The position numbers were made by a program, and so were the translations under genes. Below, in pieces: positions 1-5,350 of a stretch of DNA of 6,723 bases. The stretch's first letter is position 1. Each line of letters begins with the position of its first letter. This DNA comes from Erysipelothrix sp. (GTDB taxonomy: Bacteria; Bacillota_I; Bacilli_A; Erysipelotrichales; Erysipelotrichaceae), in the NCBI GenBank assembly GCA_012512495.1, contig JAAZEC010000070.1, positions 1-6,723 of the forward strand, read 5' to 3'. Under the pieces are notes generated by a model. It did not search any database, had not been told where the DNA came from, and saw only the letters and a program-made list of their open reading frames with translations.

Positions 1-611
1 TACAGGTTGCTCCTAAGATTAACATGAGCTTCGACAAAGATGGCGACCACTATTATGACACACTATCGGCTTTCCAGAAATCAATCCGTGGATCCGATGT
101 CGACGCCGCTCTGTACTATTTAGCGAAGCTCATTAATGCTGGCGATTTACTATCAATTGAAAGAAGATTGTTGGTCATTGCCTATGAAGATATCGGTTTG
201 GCCAATCCCGCCTTAACTGGTAGAGTGCTCAATGCGATTGAGAGTGCCAAACGTGTAGGCTTACCTGAAGGAAGAATCCCTCTCTCAGCGATTGTCATTG
301 AACTAGCCCTATCTCCTAAATCGAAATCAGCAGAACTCGCCATTGACAAAGCCTTAGATGTAGTCAACAAGACAGCCTACCAAACACCAGATTACTTAAG
401 ATTAACCCCTGTCTCAATGGACCAAGAAGATAAGTATGACTATGGTGATTCAAGTCTTTGGCATCGAATCCAATATCTGCCGGATGAACTTAAAGATATG
501 TCTTTCTATGTACCTGGTAACAATGAGAAGGTACTTAAGGAAAATAATGAGAAACTGAAGTCGATTCCACGATCAAACAAACTTAGAGAGCTAAAAAAAC
601 GCAAGCGTTAA
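1..611 (+). CDS. rarA: RarA/MgsA replication-associated recombination AAA+ ATPase, C-terminal part (5' truncated by window)
   Basis: RarA (MgsA, YrvN in Bacillus) is a cytoplasmic clamp-loader-like AAA+ ATPase acting at stalled or gapped replication forks. Only the C-terminal half is visible, about 202 codons of a family usually near 420-450 residues. The frame is open to the left edge (the codons before the ATG at 24 read QVAPKIN), so that ATG is internal and not the start. The Walker motifs lie outside the window. Family marks seen: the stretch FDKDGDHYYDTLSAFQKS, then IRGSDVDAALYYLAKLI, then RRLLVIAYEDIGLANP, and IPLSAIVIELALSPKSKSA further on. These match the helical and tetramerisation part of RarA closely. 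The conserved QYLPDEL and YVPG near the end are also present, and the tail is Lys/Arg-rich. The gene ends in TAA, with its last codons forming the left arm of a terminator. It is convergent with the lipoprotein gene. The assignment is firm. Confidence 0.95.
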   Translation, partial: QVAPKINMSFDKDGDHYYDTLSAFQKSIRGSDVDAALYYLAKLINAGDLLSIERRLLVIAYEDIGLANPALTGRVLNAIESAKRVGLPEGRIPLSAIVIELALSPKSKSAELAIDKALDVVNKTAYQTPDYLRLTPVSMDQEDKYDYGDSSLWHRIQYLPDELKDMSFYVPGNNEKVLKENNEKLKSIPRSNKLRELKKRKR

Positions 612-624
612 TGCCTGCGTTTTT
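593..624. terminator. Bidirectional intrinsic terminator between convergent rarA and lipoprotein genes
   Basis: Arms AAAAACGCA (595-603) and TGCGTTTTT (616-624) are exact reverse complements. The stem continues past one A/C mismatch through two more G-C pairs (605-606 with 613-614), closing a GTTAAT loop (607-612). On plus, the stem ends in a five-T run; on minus, the opposite arm ends in seven Ts (593-599), so it can serve both genes. The hairpin overlaps the last codons and the TAA of rarA and lies 20 bases past the lipoprotein stop. Confidence 0.85.
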
Positions 625-644
625 AGTTATTTAATAGGTTAGTT

Positions 645-1667
645 CTATTTGATGTCTCTAGCGTTTTCGCCAGCTTTTTCGAATGCAGTAATCCAGTCAC
701 TTACGTGAATTGTAACTTTTGAAGTTAAATCTTCAGTAGTTGGGACTGCAGCTTCTAGTTCAATAGCAACGACTTCAGCAACTGTTAAACCTTTAATGTA
801 TTCAACAAATGAATCTGCTTGTTCGTACCATTCACCACCATCTTCAATATTGCCAATATTAGCAGAAGTTTCCTTCATACCATAAGCTTCTTTACGGATG
901 TATTTAGAATCTCTTGGTTCACCAGTAATAGTGCCATCTTCAGCAACTACGACATCATTTTGTGCTACGTCTACGAAAGCATCAAGAATTTTTCCATCAG
1001 CATCTAAGACAACGCGAGTATAAGTAGTGTTTGTTTGGACTTTTCCTTCTTCATTAACTGTCATAGCAGTAGTTGAACCTGTACCTAATTTAACAGCATT
1101 TCCTTCAACAGCAACAGCAACTTCAGAAGCTTTTTCAAGAGCTTCAAGGTAATCACCAACAGTGATTGTTACAGAACTCTTAAGTTCTTCAACATCAGGT
1201 ACTGCAGTGTGAGAAGCATCTCTTTCAACTGTAGGCATTTCAAGGACTTCAGTAACAGTCTTACCAATCATGTATTCTTCAAGAGCAGCTGCTTGTTCGT
1301 ACCATTCACCGCCGCCTTCGATATTGCCCATTTTCGCTGAAACGTCTTTCATTCCATAAGCGTCTCCCTTTTCAAGTTTTGTAGGGAATTCAGTAGGAAC
1401 TTCAACTGTTCCATCAGCCTTAACGACTGCTGTATTTTGTGCTACATCGATTTGGACATCTTTGATAACATCCCCATCAAGTAAGACAGATACGATAGTA
1501 GTATTAAATTGAATCTTACCATCAGCATCAGCAGTAGCATCTGTAGGCGCTAATTTAGTAATTGAATATGAACCAGCTTTTAAATCGCTAGCAGCATCAT
1601 TACCACCATTTTGACAACCTGTTAACACTAACATTAGTGCAATTAACATAAGAACTAATTTTTTCAT
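645..1667 (-). CDS. Secreted lipoprotein with two tandem copies of a conserved domain of unknown function
   Basis: A 340-residue predicted lipoprotein anchored on the outer face of the membrane. The N-terminus is MKK, then a Leu/Met/Ala-rich hydrophobic stretch, then the lipobox LTGC with the lipidated Cys at residue 18, followed by a Gly/Asn/Asp linker. The mature part is a duplication. Unit 1 (about residues 51-180) and unit 2 (about 209-332) share a pattern: NTT, LDxDxxIxDxxxDVAQN, DGT, AYGMK, GNIExGGEWYEQA, a GxTVxEV segment and finally SxVTIxVxD with ExKA. I recall similar repeats in uncharacterised Clostridia/Bacilli lipoproteins, sometimes near FMN-binding annotations. The DGxSGAT flavinylation motif of PplA/FMN_bind proteins is absent, so no flavin role is claimed. 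No Cys remains after lipidation. The start is supported by AGGAGG placed 9 nt upstream. It has its own consensus promoter and so probably high expression. The mature protein is acidic. Function unknown; binding of a ligand or polymer is only a guess. Confidence 0.85.
   Translation of the reverse strand: MKKLVLMLIALMLVLTGCQNGGNDAASDLKAGSYSITKLAPTDATADADGKIQFNTTIVSVLLDGDVIKDVQIDVAQNTAVVKADGTVEVPTEFPTKLEKGDAYGMKDVSAKMGNIEGGGEWYEQAAALEEYMIGKTVTEVLEMPTVERDASHTAVPDVEELKSSVTITVGDYLEALEKASEVAVAVEGNAVKLGTGSTTAMTVNEEGKVQTNTTYTRVVLDADGKILDAFVDVAQNDVVVAEDGTITGEPRDSKYIRKEAYGMKETSANIGNIEDGGEWYEQADSFVEYIKGLTVAEVVAIELEAAVPTTEDLTSKVTIHVSDWITAFEKAGENARDIK
672..1043 (-). repeat. Intragenic repeat unit 2 of lipoprotein (residues about 209-332)
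   Basis: Second copy of the duplicated domain: DVAQN (233-237), AYGMK (261-265), GNIEDGGEWYEQA (272-284), GLTVAEV (293-299) and SKVTIHV (316-322). The end section is six residues shorter than in copy 1 between the TVxEV and VTI segments. The strongest conservation is around the EWYEQA motif, which likely forms the core or the functional face of the fold. Confidence 0.85.
1128..1517 (-). repeat. Intragenic repeat unit 1 of lipoprotein (residues about 51-180)
   Basis: First copy of the duplicated domain. It contains DVAQN (74-78), AYGMK (103-107), GNIEGGGEWYEQA (114-126), GKTVTEV (135-141) and SSVTITV (164-170). Corresponding residues in copy 2 lie 158 positions later over the central part, equal to 474 bases. 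The DNA is still visibly alike at GTTCGTACCATTCACC, found at 1295-1310 and at 821-836 on the plus strand. Confidence 0.85.
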
Positions 1668-1676
1668 TTTTAACTT

Positions 1677-1682
1677 CCTCCT
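1677..1682 (-). promoter_or_regulatory. Strong ribosome binding site of the lipoprotein gene
   Basis: On minus, AGGAGG ends 9 nt before the ATG at 1667. It matches the 16S anti-Shine-Dalgarno almost fully and fixes the start directly ahead of the MKK signal peptide. Confidence 0.85.
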
Positions 1683-1693
1683 AGTTCTAACAC

Positions 1694-1722
1694 ATTATAG
1701 TAATAATTTTCACAAATGTCAA
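1694..1722 (-). promoter_or_regulatory. Consensus sigma-A (sigma-70) promoter for the lipoprotein gene
   Basis: On minus, TTGACA (1717-1722) and TATAAT (1694-1699) are both perfect consensus hexamers with the ideal 17-bp spacer (1700-1716), which is AT-rich. The expected start of transcription is near 1687, giving a 5' leader of only about 20 nt that carries AGGAGG. Just upstream of the -35 box lie two GAAAGT copies 10 bp apart. The promoter sits in the 85-bp gap between the permease stop and the lipoprotein ATG, so this gene does not depend on the ABC operon. Confidence 0.9.
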
Positions 1723-1752
1723 CGACTTTCGAGAACTTTCACAAGTTACCTC

Positions 1753-2943
1753 TTATCCTCTAGGAAGTGGACTTTGTGAATTCTTCGAAAAATCTAACAC
1801 AGTTTCAACATACCGCTTTTCACCCCATTTGATCAATACGATCAGTGCCATCAGTGAACAAACAAAACTCACAATGACCTCCAAAGTACCAGGCGCATAA
1901 ATTAACAATCGAGACGGCATAAATATCATAGAAAGCACAGGAACAAAGGAAAATAGGTAACCAAGTCCATTGGTCATGGACTCAGGATTATTAAGAAACA
2001 TACACACATAATAAAGCACCAATAATACAATATAGAACGGACTCTGAATGCTTCCAGCTTCTTCAATCGTCTGCACTGAAGTCGTCAAAAGGACAAGTGT
2101 CATCTGAATAAAGAGGATTCCAATGAACAAAAACACAAGACTCAGTAACAACAGTTGAATCATTTCTTGGTTATCAAATATCATCTTAACCATTTCACTA
2201 ATCGATTCCTGTTCAATAGTCATTAGATTTAACTTCTTAAAAAAAGCAATCAGTCCCTTACCATCGTCATACAGGAAGCGAACCACAACAACGATACCTG
2301 CCAAACAAAGCCCCATGACAATCTGTAATAGTACGGACAGCCAACCTATCACAATCTTAGAATAGTAATGGGTTTTCAAGCTAATAGAGATACCAATTAA
2401 TTCTAGGATATTCGTCGTTTTCTCTGCCACGATTTCCTGAGCGATCAATGCCGCGAAACCGATCATCATAAAGTAGATACCAGTAATGAACACAAACAAC
2501 ATGTCGTGATCACGATTGGTACTCTCACTCTCGACAGTCACATCAATTCTTGGATAGCTCATCTCATTCACCAGGATCAGAACCTCTTCATTGAGCTCAT
2601 GGCTCTTTATATTACGGTGATAGGTCTCAATCGCCGTAAACAGTACTAGCTCTTCCTCTAGGGCAAGCTCATGTTGTGTGAGTATCTCATAACCATCGTC
2701 CTTCTCACTGATTTGGATCTGGGCTTTCTCTTCGATCACCAAATCTTCCCCAAGTTCAAATAACTCGGTGTTTCTAACATTGAGTGCTATCTTGAGTGGA
2801 TCAAACAGATCGGGCTTCATTCCCTCAATCAAGATGTCACAGAAACCAATAAAGAGACAGATGATTAATAGGACAATAATCAGAAAGAAGGTCATTTTAT
2901 TTTTGAATCGACGTGAGAGCGAAAAGCCTATCAAATGAATCAT
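1753..2943 (-). CDS. ABC-2 type exporter permease (NatB/YhaP-like)
   Basis: A 396-residue integral membrane protein, the transmembrane partner of the ATPase encoded just upstream. Seen in the sequence: a cytoplasmic basic start (SRRFKNK), TM1 at about residues 18-37, a soluble extracytoplasmic region of about 105 residues (40-146, acidic), then further hydrophobic segments near 147-168, 197-223, 261-287, 303-318, 327-343 and 353-372. After the second segment comes QEIVAEKTTNILELIGIS (169-186), the cytoplasmic coupling motif typical of NatB-like ABC-2 permeases (E..EK....lEl). The layout of one TM, a large outer domain and a C-terminal bundle is that of the NatB/YhaP group (Na+ efflux in B. 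subtilis NatAB). The substrate cannot be read from sequence. The start overlaps the ATPase stop by ATGA, and AGGAGG lies 7 nt upstream. The C-terminal tail is short and cytoplasmic. No terminator hairpin was seen after the stop, so readthrough into the lipoprotein gene is possible. Confidence 0.88.
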   Translation of the reverse strand: MIHLIGFSLSRRFKNKMTFFLIIVLLIICLFIGFCDILIEGMKPDLFDPLKIALNVRNTELFELGEDLVIEEKAQIQISEKDDGYEILTQHELALEEELVLFTAIETYHRNIKSHELNEEVLILVNEMSYPRIDVTVESESTNRDHDMLFVFITGIYFMMIGFAALIAQEIVAEKTTNILELIGISISLKTHYYSKIVIGWLSVLLQIVMGLCLAGIVVVVRFLYDDGKGLIAFFKKLNLMTIEQESISEMVKMIFDNQEMIQLLLLSLVFLFIGILFIQMTLVLLTTSVQTIEEAGSIQSPFYIVLLVLYYVCMFLNNPESMTNGLGYLFSFVPVLSMIFMPSRLLIYAPGTLEVIVSFVCSLMALIVLIKWGEKRYVETVLDFSKNSQSPLPRG

Positions 2944-3815
2944 AAGGTCGCCTCCTTGACCAGGTCCCGAAGTGAGATCGTTTCGAGGCGGATGTAGTTG
3001 CTGATGTTTTCCTCAAACAGCGCATGACAAAAACCTTGGGCAATCACTTCATCCTCAAAGACATAGCGGGAATACTCACCCATCGCTCCACAGGTAATGA
3101 CACCTTCAAATTCCTTGTGCCTAAGGTTCTTATCGTTATTAATGGTCACATAGCGTCGAGGGTCTCCCTCTTTCAGATGATTGAGTTCGCCTTTCATTTT
3201 GACATCCCCCTTACTGAAGAGGATGACCTGGTGAGCGAACTCCTCCAACTCCTCATACTGATGGGAGGATAACAGGATGATCTTTCCTAGCCGTGACATT
3301 AGTGTGATGGCCTTCTTTATCTGGACGATGTTACTGCCGTCTAGACCGTTGAGTGGTTCGTCGAGAATCAGCACATCGGGGTCATGAATGACGGCACACA
3401 TAAACTGAACTTTCTGTTGGTTCCCTTTTGAGAGCTCCTTGATCTTCCGATTGCGTTCATGGCTCATCTCAAAGAAGGATAGCCATCTTACTAGTTGGAT
3501 GTCTATTTCTTTCTTCTTCATTTTCCTTAACTTTGCCAAGTAAGTTATCTGTTCACCAACTGTAATATCCAGATACATGGAACGTTCTTCCGGTATATAT
3601 CCAAACCTTCGATGGTTCTTTTGTTTCATGTTTAGTACGTCAAAATGACCCTGTGTCGGTTGTAATAGGGATAACAAAACCCTGAACATGGTGGTCTTAC
3701 CACTGCCGTTATGTCCTAACACTCCCAAGATCTCACCCTTATTTAAGTGAAAACTGACATCTTCTATTCCCTTGTGGTATCCGTACCACTTACTTAATCG
3801 CTCTACCTTTAACAT
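2940..3815 (-). CDS. ABC transporter ATP-binding protein (NatA/YhaQ-like)
   Basis: A 291-residue cytoplasmic nucleotide-binding subunit powering the adjacent permease, presumably as a homodimer. Motifs: Walker A GHNGSGKTT (34-42); the Q-loop region reads YIPEERSMY (73-81), with Glu where the classical Gln stands, as is usual in the NatA/YhaQ group; signature LSKGNQQK (128-135) instead of LSGGQ, again usual there; Walker B VLILDEP (148-154); D-loop NGLD (156-159); H-switch His185 in LLSSH. Residues after about 205 form the extra C-terminal domain seen in exporters of this family. All catalytic residues are present, so it should be active. The start is supported by AGGTG 5 nt before the ATG. 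It is the first gene of the two-gene operon; its TGA overlaps the permease ATG. No convincing promoter was found in the 50 bp between the msrA terminator and the start. Confidence 0.92.
   Translation of the reverse strand: MLKVERLSKWYGYHKGIEDVSFHLNKGEILGVLGHNGSGKTTMFRVLLSLLQPTQGHFDVLNMKQKNHRRFGYIPEERSMYLDITVGEQITYLAKLRKMKKKEIDIQLVRWLSFFEMSHERNRKIKELSKGNQQKVQFMCAVIHDPDVLILDEPLNGLDGSNIVQIKKAITLMSRLGKIILLSSHQYEELEEFAHQVILFSKGDVKMKGELNHLKEGDPRRYVTINNDKNLRHKEFEGVITCGAMGEYSRYVFEDEVIAQGFCHALFEENISNYIRLETISLRDLVKEATL
2951..2956 (-). promoter_or_regulatory. Ribosome binding site of the permease gene inside the ATPase gene end
   Basis: On minus, AGGAGG ends 7 nt before the permease ATG (2941-2943) and lies within the last codons of the ATPase. 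Together with the ATGA overlap it supports this start and suggests translational coupling, giving matched amounts of the two subunits. Confidence 0.8.
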
Positions 3816-3863
3816 TCAATCACCTAGCATTTAATACACCGGACTTCTGATATCTCCTATACA

Positions 3864-3893
3864 AAGAAAAAGGACAGCCATTAACTCTGTCCT
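3864..3893 (-). terminator. Intrinsic terminator of the mutL-miaA-msrA operon
   Basis: On minus, AGGACAG (3887-3893) and CTGTCCT (3871-3877) form a perfect 7-bp stem with a 9-nt loop (3878-3886), followed by TTTT, C, TTT. It begins 20 nt past the msrA stop and separates this operon from the ABC exporter genes. The plus strand has no T-run after the hairpin, so it works on minus only. Confidence 0.85.
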
Positions 3894-3894
3894 G

Positions 3895-3912
3895 GACGAT
3901 TTAATTTTCGTC
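3895..3912 (-). other. Small hairpin between the msrA stop and the terminator
   Basis: GACGA (3895-3899) and TCGTC (3908-3912) are reverse complements around an 8-base AT-only loop. It starts immediately after the msrA TAA and is one base away from the terminator stem, so the two would stack as tandem hairpins in the mRNA 3' end. With only five base pairs and no T-run it may be chance; a role as an RNA-stability element is inference. Confidence 0.4.
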
Positions 3913-4419
3913 TTAGATATTCTCTTTCATTTCATGAGGCTCAATCAAGCTCATGTCCACATGGCAGTAGCCTGTAGGTTGTTTCACCAGGTACTCCTGA
4001 TGGTACTCTTCAGCCTTCCAGAACTTCTTCAAAGCTTCAACCTCAACCACAATCGGCTTATCGTACTGTTTTCTCTGCAAGTTGATAAAGCCCTCAATGA
4101 TTTCTTTGTCTTCCTCATCCAGATAATAGACACCGGTGCGATACTGAGTACCAACATCGTTGCCCTGCTTATTCAAGCTGGTCGGGTCAATCATCCGAAA
4201 CAAGTGCTCCATGATCTTCATCAAGGAAATCTTTTGTTCGTTATATTCTAACATGACGACTTCTGCGTGCTGACTATCGGTATACGACACTTGTTCATAG
4301 GTAGGATTTTCTGTTAACCCCTGAGCATAACCCGCTTCCACGTGTTCAATGCCCTTCAAGCGTCGATAATACTCAGCGACTCCCCAGAAGCAACCGCCTG
4401 CGACTACTATTTTTTTCAT
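3913..4419 (-). CDS. msrA: Peptide-methionine (S)-S-oxide reductase MsrA
   Basis: MsrA reduces the S-epimer of methionine sulfoxide, free or in proteins, with electrons from thioredoxin, in the cytoplasm. The 168-residue length is normal for a single-domain MsrA without a fused MsrB. The catalytic motif GGCFWG holds the nucleophile Cys10, with Glu16 after it as the usual acid. Other family blocks: GYAQG with NPTYEQV (30-44), HAEVV (51-55), the DPTSLNKQGNDVGTQYRTGVYY stretch (78-99) and AEEYHQEYL (136-144). The second cysteine, Cys152 in PTGYCHVD, matches the position of the resolving Cys in MsrAs such as that of Mycobacterium tuberculosis, so a Cys10-Cys152 disulfide is likely (inference). 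The gene starts 13 nt after the miaA stop. AAGGAAG, overlapping that stop, lies 7 nt before the ATG and decides the start. It is the last gene of the operon, followed by a terminator. No lipoprotein or export signal is present. Confidence 0.97.
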   Translation of the reverse strand: MKKIVVAGGCFWGVAEYYRRLKGIEHVEAGYAQGLTENPTYEQVSYTDSQHAEVVMLEYNEQKISLMKIMEHLFRMIDPTSLNKQGNDVGTQYRTGVYYLDEEDKEIIEGFINLQRKQYDKPIVVEVEALKKFWKAEEYHQEYLVKQPTGYCHVDMSLIEPHEMKENI

Positions 4420-4426
4420 ACGTCAT

Positions 4427-4433
4427 CTTCCTT
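4427..4433 (-). promoter_or_regulatory. Ribosome binding site of msrA overlapping the miaA stop
   Basis: On minus, AAGGAAG begins inside the miaA TAA and ends 7 nt before the msrA ATG. An ATG follows the site directly but is in another frame and reaches a stop quickly, so the ATG at 4417-4419 leading into MKKIVVAGGCFWG is the start. Confidence 0.7.
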
Positions 4434-5350
4434 TACACTTCCATTTTATCACTATTCAACCACTCAGCTATGGAATGTGCCATTGTCTCCTGAGTCGTAT
4501 CCTTCATATTCACTATTGAACCCGGCATTTGATTCCTAAACCACGTCATTTGACGCTTCGAAAACTGCCTGGAATGTTTTTTGATATCTTCTAACACTTC
4601 TTCCAACGTTTTATTTCCCAGGAAATAATCATGAAACTCACGATAACCAATCGCACTCAAGGCTTGGTAGTCGAAATGTTGTCCGTGGCTAGAGACACTC
4701 GTCACTTCATCCAAGAGCCCCTGTTCCATCATGATATCAACCCGCCTGTTAATCCTATCAGCGAGCTCTTCCCTAGGATAGGTAAGAAAATACACCTTCG
4801 CATCATACAACAGCTCGTGTTTTTGACTCTCAACAATACTTGTTCGCGTTTTACCTGAGCTCTTCATCAATCGTAAGACTCTTAATAAACGCTTCCGATT
4901 GTTAACATGGATCTTGTTTGCTTCTTTTTGATCGGAGTTCTGTAATAGTTCATAGAGCTCTTGATTGGAAAGTTCATCAAAATCATCATCAACAATATCT
5001 GATTCAACTTCAAACTCATAATCATACAACAGCGCCTTAATATAGAAGCCCGTACCACCCACACAGATGGGCAGCTTACCACGATTCGTAATATCATCAA
5101 TCAACTTACGTGCCATCGTCTGAAAGAAAGCTACATTCATGGACTCACTAAGATCCAGGATATCAATCATGTGATGGACGACACCCTGTTTCTCTGACTC
5201 CGTAATCTTCGCACTCCCGATATCCAAGCCTCTATAAACCTGTACCGAATCACACGAAATGATTTCACCATTGAATTTTTTCGCGAACTCAACGCCTAAA
5301 TCACTCTTACCAGAAGCCGTCGACCCCGTAATCACCAAGACCTTCTTCAT
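4433..5350 (-). CDS. miaA: tRNA dimethylallyltransferase MiaA
   Basis: MiaA transfers a dimethylallyl group from DMAPP to N6 of A37 in tRNAs that read codons starting with U, which stabilises codon pairing. The 305-residue length is typical. Motifs: P-loop GSTASGKS (9-16); SCDSVQVYRGLDIGSAK (32-48) with the catalytic base Asp34; HHMID (59-63); VGGTGFYIKALL (97-108) with the conserved Thr100; RKRLLRVLR (152-160); SAIGYREF (232-239); and the C-terminal SRQFSKRQMTWFRNQ (260-274), which binds tRNA. All expected blocks are present, so the enzyme should be active. The small departures (Ser for Pro in the G-P-T start of the P-loop, GSAK for GTAK) are conservative. It overlaps mutL by ATGA and has AGGAG 8 nt upstream. 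The mutL-miaA order is common in bacteria, where both lie in one operon, often next to hfq (not seen here). Confidence 0.97.
   Translation of the reverse strand: MKKVLVITGSTASGKSDLGVEFAKKFNGEIISCDSVQVYRGLDIGSAKITESEKQGVVHHMIDILDLSESMNVAFFQTMARKLIDDITNRGKLPICVGGTGFYIKALLYDYEFEVESDIVDDDFDELSNQELYELLQNSDQKEANKIHVNNRKRLLRVLRLMKSSGKTRTSIVESQKHELLYDAKVYFLTYPREELADRINRRVDIMMEQGLLDEVTSVSSHGQHFDYQALSAIGYREFHDYFLGNKTLEEVLEDIKKHSRQFSKRQMTWFRNQMPGSIVNMKDTTQETMAHSIAEWLNSDKMEV

Noticed and set aside
24..611. ATG at 24 as the start of a short 195-residue protein
   Set aside because: The frame is open upstream of it, and the sequence is the C-terminal half of RarA, so the gene begins before the window.
819..1007. 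Plus-strand reading frame inside the lipoprotein gene, and similar frames opposite msrA, miaA, mutL and the ATPase
   Set aside because: They lie antisense to well-supported genes, lack ribosome sites and recognisable motifs, and are shadows of the coding strand.
645..1667. Lipoprotein as a covalent flavoprotein of the PplA/extracellular electron transfer type
   Set aside because: The DGxSGAT-like flavinylation motif is absent from both repeats, and no flavin transferase, NADH dehydrogenase or quinone genes are adjacent.
3816..3830. Four-codon leader reading M-L-G-D just before the ABC ATPase, ending next to its ATG
   Set aside because: It overlaps the ribosome binding site and has no ribosome site of its own that I can see; a stop so close is easily chance.
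3816..3863. Promoter for the ABC exporter operon (TATTAA or TATAGG as -10)
   Set aside because: TATTAA lies almost on the ribosome binding site and the nearest TTGTAT is 22 bp away; TATAGG has no acceptable -35. No support beyond AT-rich sequence.
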